From: Patescibacteria group bacterium | GTDB taxonomy: Bacteria; Patescibacteriota; Gracilibacteria; Absconditabacterales; Absconditicoccaceae | Length of the DNA: 64,000 nt | Reading direction: 5' to 3' | NCBI GenBank assembly: GCA_022705745.1 | Contig: JAKJDW010000002.1 | Location: forward strand, 1-64,000 | Part shown: piece after piece, positions 10,607 through 20,813 of the stretch | How positions within the stretch are numbered: the stretch's first letter is position 1 | How the letters are laid out: every line of letters begins with the position of its first letter | Translations under genes and position numbers: made by a program | Notes under the pieces: generated by a model | The model's database searches: none | Seen by the model: only the letters and a program-made list of their open reading frames with translations | Told to the model about the DNA's origin: nothing

Positions 10607-12187
10607 ATGGATTCCCAAACATTAAGAAAAAAACGAAGCGGATTTTGGACTTCAAAACAGCATGTTCATTTGCCAGAAGTTTCACTTATTGCAGATAAAT
10701 CATCTTCTACTGCACTTTTTAATGTTGCCTGAATGCAACCACTTATCCCCTATCTTGCGGGGAAAAAACATGCACTTGGGCCTAGGCTTTTTAATATACA
10801 AAAATGTATAAGAACAGTTGATATTGATGAAGTGGGAAATGATTCTCATCTTACCTTTTTTGAAATGATGTGAAATTGGTCGCTTGGGGACTATTTCAAG
10901 GAAGAAGCAATTCAACGAAGTTATGAATTTCTTGTTCATGAACTTGGTTTTGATCCCCGTAAATTAGCAGTAACAGTTTTTGAATGAAATGAAGATGCTC
11001 CAAGAGATGAGGTTTCCTTTGAAGCTTGGAAGAGAACAGGAATTCCTGAGGAGAAAATTTCATTCCTTAACGCAAAAAACAATTGGCGAAGTCCTGGGCC
11101 AGTTTGACCTTGTGGTCCTGATACTGAAATATTTTATCGAGTAGGTGAGTCAGAATTCCCTCCTGTTGCTTCAAATGTAAAGGATGATGAAGAAAATTGG
11201 CTTGAAATCTGGAACAATGTTTTTATGGAGTTCTATCGTGATGAAACCTGAAAGATTTCTAAACTTCCTCACACGAATGTAGATACGGGTATGGGATTTG
11301 AAAGAATGTGTAAAGTTCTTCAAAACAAAGATAGTATTTATGAAACAGATCTTTTTGCTCCATTTTTAGAACTTCTAGAAAAAACAACAGGTTTGAAATA
11401 TATAGAGCATAAAAGAAAGTTTAGAATTATTACTGATCATATCAGAACTGCTTTTATGCTAATCAATGATGGTCTAACACCTTCTAATGTTGCTGCAGGC
11501 TATGTTTTGAGAATGATTATTAGAAGGAGTTATTACAACCTCTTTTTACTCAAGAAGTTATCAAGTGAAGAATTAGCTCATTTTATTGATCAAGCTTTTA
11601 TTGCTTTCAAAGGTTTGAGAGAGTTTAATGAGCCTGTTATTAAAAAAGTTTGGCTTAACGAGATTTCACAGTTTGAAAAAACAATCCATAATGGAGAAAA
11701 AATATTAAATGACTTTTTAGAAGAAATTCTTTCTCAAGGGAAGAAAGTTCTCGCTGGGGATAAAATTTTTATGCTTTATGATACTTATGGCTTTCCACTC
11801 GAAATTACCAAAGAAATTGCAACTGAGCGTGGAGTGGAATTGGATTTACCAGGTTATGAAAAAGCATTGGAAATAGCAAAAGAAAAGTCTCGCCAAGGAA
11901 GTAAGGCAATGTTCCAAAAAACAGCAGATTGGTCTAAATATTTGGAAGGACTTTCTGAAACTGAGTTTGTAGGTTACGATGATTTAAAAAATAGTGGTGC
12001 AAAGCTTTTGAAAGATGTTCAAACTGAAGATGGAATCAGATTCTTGATTTTTGATAAAACTCCGTTCTATCCTGAAATGGGAGGGCAGGTTTGTGATACA
12101 GGAGTGATTAAACTAGAGAGCGGTGAAATTGTGCAAATTGTTAATGTTCAAAAAGTCGCAGGAGTGATTTTGCATTTTGTAAGGTAG
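10607..12187 (+). CDS. alaS: Alanyl-tRNA synthetase, short form without editing and C-Ala domains
   Basis: The 526-residue product carries the class II catalytic core: [40 protein letters not shown] with [18 protein letters not shown] (motif 2), [34 protein letters not shown] (motif 3), then the tRNA-recognition helices ([15 protein letters not shown]) and [17 protein letters not shown]. It stops inside the start of the editing domain, just after [13 protein letters not shown]. The HxxxH editing motif and the C-Ala domain of the usual 850-residue enzyme are absent. Five UGA codons sit in the first 228 codons and none in the last 298. The ATG is the only plausible start after an upstream TAA. 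It may be functional without editing, or decaying. Confidence 0.85.
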
Positions 12188-12212
12188 ATTTTTATTTTAA
12201 ATAAAATAGTAA

Positions 12213-12755
12213 ATGTGGATAGCAGAAAATATAGCAAAACTTTTTTCTCTTAAACAAATTACTTCGGTACTTGATCTTGGTGCAGGGAATGGAAAGCGAA
12301 GTCTTTTTTCTGCAAGTTATGGAGCTAAAGTGATAGCAATTGATAACCAGTCTATGCCACTTTGGCAATTCCCAAAATATCTTAAAACTCATCCTTCAAT
12401 AACTTTTTTACAAGCTGATATTAGAGACTTGAATTTAAATTTTAATCAGAGCTTTGACCTTATTTTGCTTTTTAATGTTATTGTTTTTTTGAAAAAAAAG
12501 TTCTTTTTAGAGCAAATACTTCCTTATTATTTAGAAAAATTAAATAAATGAGGAGTGCTTTGCTTAAGTTTTTTTTTCGATGATGACCCTACAATGAGCA
12601 TAAATCAAAAACTTTCTTTTTATGTGTTTAAAGACTTTAAACTGCCAAAAGGATATATTATTCAAAAGCAAGAAGAAAAAACACTACAAGATAATCATAT
12701 TCCTGATGGCGAACATGAGCATCATGTCTGATATATAGAAATAATAAAGGTGTAA
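12213..12755 (+). CDS. Class I SAM-dependent methyltransferase (TehB-like)
   Basis: The 180-residue product has a Rossmann SAM-binding core: SVLDLGAGNGKRSLFSAS (motif I), AKVIAIDNQS (acidic residue binding the ribose), FLQADIRDLNL, FDLILLFNVIVFL and later GGVLCLSFFFDDD. The C-terminal EHEHHVGYIEIIKV resembles the end of TehB/methyltransferase_11 members. The substrate is unknown. It starts 25 bp after the alaS stop on the same strand, and like alaS it uses mostly GGN glycine codons, suggesting shared origin. Confidence 0.8.
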
Positions 12756-12790
12756 AAAATAAGAGAGATTTATCTCATATTATTTATAGT

Positions 12791-12913
12791 TTATTTTGGG
12801 CTTTCTTCATCTTCAGCAAGTAATTTTTCAGGTTTTTCTTTAAAATTTTTTGCCGCTTCTTTTTGGGTCAGTGACACACCATATGGAGTTGAAATTAGAA
12901 ATCCAGTCGATTT
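12791..12913 (-). pseudogene. Possible gene tail without start
   Basis: On the minus strand an open frame reads STGFLISTPYGVSLTQKEAA and ends KLLAEDEESPK then TAA. No start codon lies within it and TAA closes the frame upstream. The composition is protein-like, so it may be the remnant of a lost gene. The rest of 12756-13106 is AT-rich with nothing else recognised. Confidence 0.3.
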
Positions 12914-13106
12914 TTAATTTTTTTTATTGTTTTAGATGTCGGGAAAATCGCGACAGTGTAAAAACTAGATATATGTTTTAATAACTGATATGATTAATAA
13001 GTTTTTATGATACAAAAGTGATAATATTGCCACTTTTGACACTATGTATTGATTTTTATTTTTATTTATTTATTGTGTATTTGTTTATCTTTATTCTTTA
13101 TTTTTC

Positions 13107-13739
13107 ATGGTTGTTGATAATAAAATACAACTTATAAAAGAAAAGCTAGATTTGTACAATCATCCATTCGTTGAAATTAGTTTTCTTGACAAAATAATGG
13201 ATAAGTTTTCTATAAATTATGAAATTAAAGAACTATCTAGAAAGTGAGTAATTACTCCAGTAATTAACTGAAAACTTTATATTAATAATTTATATCGTTG
13301 AATTATTTCAGATTATGCTATATTGTGACAATATATGAAATGAAAAACTTATATGATCTGATGATTATTCCTTTATAATCAATATTGATATTCTACGCAA
13401 CTTGCCAACTGGATAACTGTTTATAATTTATCATATACTTGAGAAAAGAGGATTAACAATTCATATTTTATTTTTAAAAAAGTTTCTCCTAAGTTTTTTT
13501 GGTGAAAAGAAAGAAAAGAAAGCCAATGACAAAAATATTATTGTATGAGCAGAGAAAGAGCATTAATTGAGTTAATAATTGAAAAAAAATGAAAATTAGA
13601 ATTTTGAGATAGAGTTGCATATGAACTTAACCATAATATAGATATCTGAAAACTGTTAAGTTTGGCTGAAAAACATTTAAATAAGAAAAATTTTTATATT
13701 GTAGAATCTTATATTAATGAATGTCGCAGGGATCAATAG
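13107..13739 (+). CDS. AbiEi-like antitoxin (type IV toxin-antitoxin)
   Basis: The 210-residue product has a winged-helix-like N-terminus (NYEIKELSRKGVITPVINGKLY), a middle segment YMIGGLFLYNQYGYSTQLANW similar to the AbiEi family 'sAL.lhG' region, and YYCMSRERALIELI, matching the family's 'SpERAllD' block, followed by a helical C-terminus. Its gene overlaps the next one by 23 bp, which carries an AbiEii nucleotidyltransferase domain, so the pair is a bicistronic abiE-type module. AbiEi family antitoxins bind their own promoter and neutralise the partner without forming a complex. UGA is used throughout, so the module is adapted to the code. Confidence 0.75.
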
Positions 13740-14619
13740 CGTTTTAGGTATAAAATTACCTTTAATTGAAAAAGGTTTACCAAAATATTTTGAAAGATAT
13801 GCTAAAAAATTTTGATTTAATAAATATAAGATAGAAAAAGATTTTCTTTTGACAGTTCTTCTTATCGATTTTTCAAAAAATTATCCTCAACTTGTTTTTA
13901 AATGATGAACTTGTTTAAATAAACTGTATTACGATTATTATAGACTTTCTGAAGATTTGGATTTTTTCATTATAAGTGATGCAGGACAGAGTGCTAGGTG
14001 AAATATTTTTAGTAGGCTCAAATCTGCATTTCAAGAAGATAAATACAAGAAAATCTGACTTGAATATACAGATTCTGAATACTGAACAACTCATAAGAAA
14101 AAACGTCAATGAGGATATCTTTTCAGATATAACTCAGTTTTTGACTGATCTGAACAATGGATACAAATAGATATTAGAATAGAAAAAGAATCATTATTTG
14201 AACCTATATCAAAAGAGATTTGATCCATTTATATGGATGATATTTTAGAAGAACCTCTATTTCCAAAAATACAGATTAAAGCTATGGATCTTAGAGAAAT
14301 AGCGTCAGAAAAAGTTAGAGCAACTCTTACACGCCGACCAGATCTTGCAATAAGAGATTTCTTTGATATTCAATATATGATAACTAATTGAGTTAATTTT
14401 GATGATTTAAAAGATCAGATTTCTCGAAAAATAAAAGATTATAGAGATAATTGGCAAACTGAAGATAAATTATATACCGATATTTCAATAGATAAATTAG
14501 CTATGGATATAGATACCGATCTTATACCTGTACTTTGTACGTTAAAAAATAAAAAGATATCTTTTGATAAAACAAATCTTGAGAAAATATGTGAATTTAT
14601 TGAGAAATTTAAGGTCTAA
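13717..14619 (+). CDS. AbiEii/AbiGii-type nucleotidyltransferase toxin
   Basis: The 300-residue product shows the DNA polymerase beta-like signature: QLVFKGGTCLNKLYYDYYRLSEDLDFF (about residues 60-86) with the GGT..K and the catalytic D-x-D in LSEDLDF. Further family features are the acidic WIQIDIRIEKE (third acidic residue), and IKAMDLREIASEKVRATLTRRPDLAIRDFFDI (K-R/RD motif). Known AbiEii/MenT-type proteins are GTP-binding or tRNA-nucleotidylating toxins in phage defence. The start overlaps abiEi by 23 bp. An inverted repeat at 14742-14774 lies downstream. Confidence 0.85.
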
Positions 14620-14741
14620 GAGTTTATTAACTGATCTCTCCATAAGCCAAATCCATCATTATTTACAAAGAACTCTAATCAAATATCTACAATAATTAAA
14701 TTATTGCTTATATTCCTAATATAGCATAGTTTTTAAAAATC

Positions 14742-14774
14742 AAAAAAACCTGAACTTTTTATAGATCAGGTTTC
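14742..14774. terminator. Inverted repeat between convergent genes
   Basis: The stem AAACCTGA (14746-14753) pairs with TCAGGTTT (14766-14773), with a 12-nt loop and A-rich and T-rich flanks. It sits between the abiE pair (+) and the next gene (-), so it could stop transcription in both directions. Confidence 0.6.
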
Positions 14775-14821
14775 TTCTATTAATAAAGGTGAAATATTTT
14801 CTCTTGAGTTCAATAATGAAA

Positions 14822-15352
14822 TTATGATAGCATATCTTTTAGAAAAACTTCTGATATTTGACTAGGTTGCAAAGCGGTAATATCCTTAACTTCTGATGTA
14901 ATGGTTTTGATGTCCTCTTCAGAATATTGTTTTTTATTTTCTTCAATAATTTCATTCATTTTTTTCCAAACTCAAATTGATTCGTCAGATCTTTTATGTT
15001 TGATTATTTTTTTGTTTTTTACTAAATTTAGCATTTCCTGCTCTTTTTTTCCAATTTCTTTATCATTTTTCAATGCAAGTTCAAAATTGTGTAAAAAATC
15101 TGAACTTGGATACATATCATCATCAATATAATCACCTAAAAGTTGTTCTAACAATAATTGTTGTTTTAGAGAAAGCTCAGAAAAAATTTCCATAAATTGT
15201 TTTTCATTTTGTTCATATTCTTTTTGCTCAGAACTCTTAAAAATTTTTACCATTTTTTCTTTCATTTTCTCTACCATACTAGTAGTAGGTCTTTCTTGGT
15301 TTGTTAATTTTCCTTTTTCAAGGGAAGTTTCATCAATCTTTATAATAGCCAT
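14822..15352 (-). CDS. Hypothetical charged helical protein
   Basis: The 176-residue product is Lys/Glu-rich and predicted helical, with no signal peptide or membrane segment. One UGA (SIGVWKKMNE, about residue 128) joins the two halves that a standard reading would split. Segments such as QFMEIFSELSLKQQLLLEQLLGDY and DIKTITSEVKDITALQPSQISEVF look like amphipathic helices. No family is recognised. It is convergent with the abiE module. Confidence 0.65.
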
Positions 15353-15453
15353 TAGTATAATTGGTTAAAAAATAAAATGTTGACAACTTAATTATAACAA
15401 AAATTTTAAATTTTGCAAATTTCAGGGTGTGATTTTTTGATTGATTGTTGTTA

Positions 15454-15651
15454 AAGCATCCCAATGATACTCTTTTGCTTGTGTGACATCACCAATTTAA
15501 TAAGGCTTTGGTTGCTGTAATCACAGGAAAAAAACCTAAAGATATTGAAGGAATGGAAAAACCCCATAATACTAGCATTACTATATTTGAAATTGATGCA
15601 AAGAAAAATTACAAAACACTTCTTTTCAATTGCAAAAAGCATTTGGATTAG
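15454..15651 (+). pseudogene. C-terminal remnant of a histidine phosphatase (phosphoglycerate mutase-like)
   Basis: A + strand frame ending in TAG at 15651 reads HPNDTLLLVGHHQFNKALVA and then VITGKKPKDIEGMEKPHNTS, ITIFEIDAKKNYKTLLFN. The VGHHQFNKALV block resembles the second histidine region of the phosphoglycerate mutase/SixA fold and the rest its C-terminal strand; the Gly of VGHH is UGA. There is no start codon and the RHG motif half is missing, so it is a decayed fragment. Confidence 0.5.
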
Positions 15652-15855
15652 TTGTATTGAATTATTATTTTCTTGTAAATTGTAAGATTTTATAGTTTGT
15701 GACTATGTTTTGTCTAATTGTTTCTATGGAATTCGGTTTTCCCTGGTGTTTTTATTTTTTTTAGAAATTATAATTTATCTCTTGAAATGTTGGTAAAAAT
15801 ACCTATAAATATACCCACAAAAATACTTAGATTTTATGTTTTTAAGATAATCAAA

Positions 15856-16125
15856 ATGATTACTAAAACAAGTTTTGCTTCAATTTCTGAATTAAGAGAT
15901 AAGACAGCAACTATTGTAAAGCAGGTCAATACCACAGGGAAAAAAATTATCCTTTCCCAAAATAAGCCTGTTGGGGTTTTATTGAGTATTGATGAATATA
16001 ATGCACTTCTTAAGTTAAGTTTCCCTGCAGAAAAAGCAAGTCTTGAAGACATTAGAGCATATCAACAAAGCTCTCACTGAAAAGATGGAGTGGAGGCTTT
16101 TTCATTTTTAGATGGTTTAGAATAA
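15856..16125 (+). CDS. Phd/YefM-type antitoxin
   Basis: The 89-residue product opens with TSFASISELRDKTATIVKQV, KKIILSQNKPVGVLLSIDEYNALL, the typical Phd/YefM DNA-binding fold, and ends in an extended tail (EDIRAYQQSSHGKDGVEAF) that would wrap the toxin. Just 4 bp separate it from the RelE-type toxin gene. Only one of its glycine codons is UGA. The upstream in-frame ORF extension from 15718 lacks conservation, so ATG 15856 is preferred. It probably represses the shared promoter. Confidence 0.85.
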
Positions 16126-16129
16126 GAAA

Positions 16130-16399
16130 ATGTATCAAATCATCTTAGAAAAAAAAGTACAGAAATTTTTGCTTAAGCACAAAGGACAGCCTTTAGTGGC
16201 TCAATTTAGACAGGCATTAACTCAGCTTGCACTCAATCCTTATCAAAATAATTTAGATATTAAAATACTTGTTGGATTACCACATTCCTATAGATTAAGA
16301 ATTGGGAAATGGAGGTTTTTGTACGAAATTATTGATGAAAAAATTATTATTAATTTTTTTGATGCCGGAGCTAGATGAGATGTGTACAAATGAGAATAG
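16130..16399 (+). CDS. RelE/ParE-superfamily toxin
   Basis: The 89-residue product MYQIILEKKVQKFLLKHKG has the RelE fold: an N-terminal strand and two helices, PYQNNLDIKILVGLPHSYRLRIGKWRFLYEI (the central sheet with basic Arg-x-Arg) and the C-terminal FDAGARGDVYKGE, where 'R-gdVYk' is typical. RelE family toxins cleave ribosome-bound mRNA; ParE relatives target gyrase. Two UGA codons encode Gly near the end. An inverted repeat follows at 16427. Confidence 0.85.
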
Positions 16400-16426
16400 G
16401 TGTTTTGATTTTTTTAACAACAACAA

Positions 16427-16472
16427 AAAATCGTGAAATTTCACTGTTTTTGCTTTTTTTCACGATTTTATT
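16427..16472 (+). terminator. Rho-independent-like hairpin after the toxin gene
   Basis: AAAATCGTGAAA (16427-16438) pairs with TTTCACGATTTT (16458-16469), a 12-bp perfect stem with a 19-nt T-rich loop and an AT-rich exit. It lies 27 bp after the toxin stop. Confidence 0.7.
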
Positions 16473-16557
16473 ATAGGATCTTTTTTAAAATTGCAATTTT
16501 TTATACTAAAAAACCTTATTGTCATCCCAATAATTTAACATGATTCTCCAAAAAAAA

Positions 16558-17025
16558 TTACTCACTTTCTACTAAGTTTAGTCTAGGGAAATATGTGTAT
16601 ACAATATTGTAAAAAGATCATATTACTTTATCCAATCCCTTTTCTTGTTCTAGCATTTTTTCAGTTAAAATTCATTCATATTTAAATAACTCTGCTTCTA
16701 TTTTTCTCCCTAATTCATGAAATTGTTTAGTTTGTGCAAAATTATCATCACAATTCATATCTCTAAATCTCCAAAAATCATCTTCATTTACTTCAAAAAA
16801 TCTCCTAAACAACTCTCATCATTTTGTTTTGTATGAGTTTAATTTTTCTACAATACATTCATCTATGATTTTTTCGATATCTTCTTTTTGTTCTTTTTCA
16901 AGATTTTTAAATAATGGTCAAAACATAGGATGTGTTTCCAAATCTATTAGATATGGGAAAAATCCTTTTGCTTCCAAAAAGTTGTTGATTACACTACAAA
17001 CTTGTTGTCTTTCCTGTTCGTTCAT
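16558..17025 (-). CDS. Hypothetical soluble protein
   Basis: The 155-residue product is rich in charged and aromatic residues (LFRRFFEVNEDDFWRFRDMN, GLDKVIGSFYNIVYTYFPRL) and is predicted helical; no signal peptide or known motif is seen. UGA is used for several glycines (TKGGELF, KYEGIL, KVIGSF). The ATG at 17025 is preceded by in-frame codons with no better start. Function not recognised. Confidence 0.65.
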
Positions 17026-17363
17026 TCATAAAGTTTATTTTATAAAAGTTTTGATTGTTTCCTTGTTCACATTTAGAACCTAATTGGTAACACCACCACT
17101 TTTGCAGCCCCGCAATTCTGCGGGGCTACATCAATTTGTTACTTCAACATTTTATCATTTTATCAATTCATCATTTTATCGCGAACACCGTGAGCATTCA
17201 TCATTTTATCACTTTATCGCGAACTACGGTGCGGGGTAGAGGGATTTAACATCCTCCCTAACATTGCAGGCGCGAATTCGAATTCGCGCCTACAGGTTCA
17301 AGTGTATTGTTTTATCATTTTATCATGAGCGAAGCGAATATTTATCGTGAGCAGAGCGAACTA
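17026..17363. repeat. Intergenic repeats including a 24-bp perfect palindrome
   Basis: No gene. It holds a GC-rich hairpin 'gccccgcaattctgcggggc' (about 17105-17124), several 'atcattttatc' and 'gcgaac' words repeated in tandem (17150-17225), a 24-bp perfect palindrome at 17268-17291 whose half is AGGCGCGAATTC, and 'gagcgaagcgaat'/'gagcagagcgaac' words just before the recJ stop. The GC-rich palindromes contrast with the AT-rich surroundings. Confidence 0.75.
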
Positions 17364-19037
17364 TTATTCAATTAGTTCCAATCAATTCACATAATATCCT
17401 CAATTAAAATCATCTTTTTTTATTTTTCATACAACATTAATTTTACTATTGGTATTTATATTTTTTATCATATCTCCCTTTCATCGGAATAAAAAGTTAA
17501 TCTTTTTATCTCCAAATACTCAATGTATTTTCATATGTCCATTTCCATTTTTTCATACTTTTTCAATTTTTTCTATATTTACATTTTCAAACAAAAGTTG
17601 TGGTTCTTTATTTCATTCTCCAAATGGAGCAAGACCCTCTAATCCTTGTATCAATTCATAATCCCACTCATCATCATATATTTTTGTATCAATATACAAT
17701 ATTTTTTCCAAATCATCATCATTGATTATTTCATTGCAATAAGTTTCTACACTTTTTTTGAATTCATCTAATTTATCTAATGAAACTGTTAGTCCTCAAG
17801 CTTGTTTGTGCCCTCCGGATCTTTCTAACAAATCGGAGTGCTTTTGTAGCATTTCTATTATATTAAAATATTCTGGTCCTCTTAAGCTAGCTACAGCAAC
17901 TCATTTGTCTCTATTAATTTTGAAAACAATACTCGGCTTATTATATTTTTCAGTAATTTTTCACGAAACTATACCAACTACTCATTCATGAAAGTCCTCA
18001 TGTTCCGCAATTAAAATTTTTTGATCCAAATCCAACATCTCTTCAGCGATTTTAAAATCATCTTCTTGTAATTTTTTTCTGTCAGTATTTATTTCATCTA
18101 TTTTTTGTAAAGCTTCCAACTGCTTGTCTCATGTAAATAAAAGTGTATTCAAACTGTTATAAGGAGAGTCAATCCTTCATCATGCATTGATTCTTGGTCA
18201 AATGATAAATCCTATATGAAAAGTATCCACTTCTTTTAAATTGAGATATTCTAGAAATCACTGTAGTGATTCTGGTATTTGGTCACGATGATTATTAATT
18301 AAATCTAGTCACTTTTTCACTAACAATCTATTTTCTCAAGTTAAGGAAACAATATCAGCAACTGTTCAAATTGCTACAATTGGTAAAAAATAATTAAAAA
18401 TATTATTTTTCTTTTTTTCACTCCAAGTTTTTGTACTATCCAATAATGCACACAATAATTTAAATGCGACACCAACTCCTGCTAAATGTTTAAATTCATA
18501 ATCCTTTGAGATCAATGGGTTTATTACAGCAATAGCATCAGGAAGTTTTTCTAAATTTTTGTGATGGTCTGTGATAATCATGTCCAATCAAATTTCTTTT
18601 GCATATTCTACTTCTTGGATGTTTGTAATTCAGTTATCTACAGTAATCACTAGGCTTACTCATTTTTCTTTCATCTCATCCAAATGAGAATTTTTGATTC
18701 CATATCATTCTTCTATTCTATCTGGGTACATAATACTAATATTTCTATATTTCAAAAATTTTGTAAAAAACTTAAATAATATAAAACTGGAAGTTATCCC
18801 ATCTACATCATAATCCCCAAATATCATAATTTTTTCCTTATTTTTCAAGGCCTGTATTATTCTATTTACTGCTTTTGGCATATCATTTAGTTTCATGGGG
18901 TCCAACCGATAGTCCTTTATTTTTGGATTTAAAAAAATATCAGCATTTTCATCTATGCCTCTAATTTTCAATAATCTTTCGACTAAATTTAGATCTTTAT
19001 TTTCATACAATATTTTATACTTCACCTTAATTTTCAC
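17364..19037 (-). CDS. recJ: Single-stranded-DNA-specific exonuclease RecJ
   Basis: The 557-residue product has the DHH phosphoesterase motifs: MIFGDYDVDGITSS (about 70-83), SLVITVDNGITN, LDMIITDHHKN (about 155-165), then FIIGPRINAGGRID, and the DHHA1 domain with EGVVGIVSGKITEKYNKPS and SGGHKQAGGLTVS (about 405). It degrades single-stranded DNA 5'-3' in recombination and mismatch repair. The length fits RecJ of about 560-580. The start is GTG at 19037 because TAA precedes it in frame. Many motif glycines are UGA, for example in GVVGIV and SGGHKQAGG. Confidence 0.92.
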
Positions 19038-19176
19038 TTAAGTTTGTAAAGCCTGCCTCGCCCCGCCCCGCCCCGCAGTATTGCGGGGCTGCGGGGCGGG
19101 GCGGGGTTCATAAAGTTTGTAAAGTATTAATAACTTTATAACTTGTAACTTTCAACTTTTAACTTTCTGCTAATTT
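19038..19176. repeat. GC-rich palindrome with AT-rich direct repeats
   Basis: The centre is a GC-rich hairpin based on 'ccccgcagtattgcgggg' extended by 'ggggcgggg'/'ccccgcccc' arms (about 19055-19107). It is flanked by 'tttgtaaag', 'ttcataaagtttgtaaagt' and 'aacttgtaacttt' words. No gene is seen. Confidence 0.75.
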
Positions 19177-19401
19177 TTATGTTTCATAAAAGTCACTATC
19201 CCTTTTTTCGTTTTCCAACTTATCAAATATTTCCCTATCTTTCTCATCTAAATCTTCATAATCTACAAATCATAAATTTATCAAATCATCTTTTAAATTC
19301 CCACTTATCTTTGATTCTTTTTTACTTTTTAATTCTATTAACTCTTTTTTATCTACTATCGTAAAATCAGTTTCACCGATTACTAATTCCTCATCATTCA
19401 T
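19177..19401 (-). CDS. Small acidic hypothetical protein
   Basis: The 74-residue product MNDEELVIGETDFTIVDKKE is strongly charged (Asp/Glu/Lys) with no cysteine and no membrane segment. One UGA codon (LINLGFVDYED) splits it in a standard reading. The family is not recognised. It lies between recJ and clpP on the same strand. Confidence 0.55.
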
Positions 19402-19430
19402 TTATCAAAATTTTACTTTGTAAAATTTTT

Positions 19431-19502
19431 AGTCGTTAGTCTGTAGTCTTTAGTCTAAAGCAAAATAGTTTATAATTTGTTAATGACTAAAGACTAACGA
19501 CT
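19431..19502. repeat. Inverted repeat of 'gactaacgac' minisatellite words
   Basis: 'agtcgttagtc' with 'gtctttagtc' (19431-19454) is complementary to 'gactaaagactaacgact' (19485-19502), leaving a loop of about 30 nt. The same words form clusters around the four-helix-bundle gene at 49.5-50.7 kb. It could fold as a hairpin downstream of clpP. Confidence 0.6.
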
Positions 19503-19541
19503 AGTGACTCTAGAGCAACGACTCTAAACCAACGATCGCCT

Positions 19542-20126
19542 CTATTTTATTATTTTATCAATTATTCAATATTTCAAAGCATCTTCTGGAGTCATCCAAT
19601 TGTTTCTTTCCATATCTTGTTCTACTTTTTTAACATCTTGTCCAGTATGTTCAGACATTAATTTAATAAACATCTTTTTTACTTTCATCATTTCTGCTGC
19701 TTCAATCTGGATGTCTGTAGCTTGTCCTGTAATTCATCATCCACTAATTAAGGGCTGGTGAATCATTATTTTACTATGAGGTAAAGCATATCTTTTTCAT
19801 TTTGTCCCTCCAGCTAAAAAGATAGATCCCATAGATGCAGCTAATCAAGTAGCGATAGTTACAACATCGCATTTGATATGTTGCATAGTATCATAAATAG
19901 CCATACCACTATAAACCTCTCATCCAGGAGAATTTATATACATGACAATATCTTTGTCTGGATCTTTTTTTTCTAAATACAACAATTGAGCTACCACAGT
20001 ATTTACTAAAGGAGTAGTAATGGTGTCTCATACAAAAATAATTCTATCTTCCAACAGTCTAGAATAAATGTCGTAAGCTCTTTCGCCAGCTTTGCTTTTT
20101 TCTATAACACTAGGTACTAAGGTCAT
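19542..20126 (-). CDS. clpP: ATP-dependent Clp protease proteolytic subunit
   Basis: The 194-residue product is a complete ClpP. Signatures are [59 protein letters not shown] (catalytic Ser about 99), [14 protein letters not shown] (catalytic His about 124) and the acidic residue in the C-terminal third (EDALKYGIIDKII). It forms the tetradecameric serine protease chamber fed by ClpX/ClpC. Glycines in FVGDT, SPGGE, ATGLA and ISGGIT are partly UGA. No Clp ATPase lies nearby. The upstream 690-bp gap holds its promoter. Confidence 0.95.
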
Positions 20127-20813
20127 TTATCTTTTACTCAAAAAATAAAAACAGAATAAACAAACTTTATCATTAAACCTTTTATATTTATCATAAACAA
20201 AATCAACTTGAAATTTTTGGATATAATAATAAATAGTAGTTAGAAAAAATACAATCAATAATCCTTTAAAACAAGCATCTTTATCACGCAAACATAGTTT
20301 TAAAATATTAGTAATTTAATATCAAATAGTTGGGATAATACATGTTTTAAAGCTTGATCAGTATCATATATTGTAATACTATTTGAATTTTAAAATTGTG
20401 TTTAGATAGCAAAGAATTAGTACCGTAGCCTTTTTAGGAGAAAATATTTTTATCCAATGTTACCACCATTCTATTTATTTTTTTTCTTAATATAATTTGT
20501 TGTTAGATTTTAATGATGAATTGATGGGATTTGTGACTCTACAAACTTAGGTTAAAATACAGACAAAGTTACTAGTAAAAAAAATCTCTATTTAACTATT
20601 TAATTAGGCAGAATATTTGTTGAATCTCAAATCAAATTTAAGAGCGAATATTTATTGATATAGTTCAAGGGTTAGATTACAAATACAAACATGCTTCACA
20701 AATCCTAGTTCTGACTAAAAAAATTTAAATATACTAGCTTTTTATCTTCAAATATTTAAAGTATTCATTAGTTGGCGACTATAAATTAAAATTTAATTTC
20801 TAATATAATATTA
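20127..20813. other. Long intergenic gap between divergent clpP and lysS
   Basis: No coding frame, tRNA or GC-rich repeat is recognisable in about 690 bp of AT-rich sequence. Scattered 'tataat'-like hexamers (for example near 20223 and 20485) could be promoters. The length is unusual for this compact genome and could hide a structured RNA, but no conserved core of tmRNA, SRP RNA or RNase P could be identified by reading. Confidence 0.5.

Noticed and set aside
13490-13580. Frameshift in the AbiEi-like gene
   Set aside because: A first pass suggested a shift before the MSRERALIE block, but reading every codon with UGA = Gly gives one continuous frame to TAG 13739.
15718-15855. Longer N-terminus for the Phd-type antitoxin
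   Set aside because: The added 46 residues are hydrophobic and unlike the family; the ATG at 15856 gives a standard Phd/YefM start.
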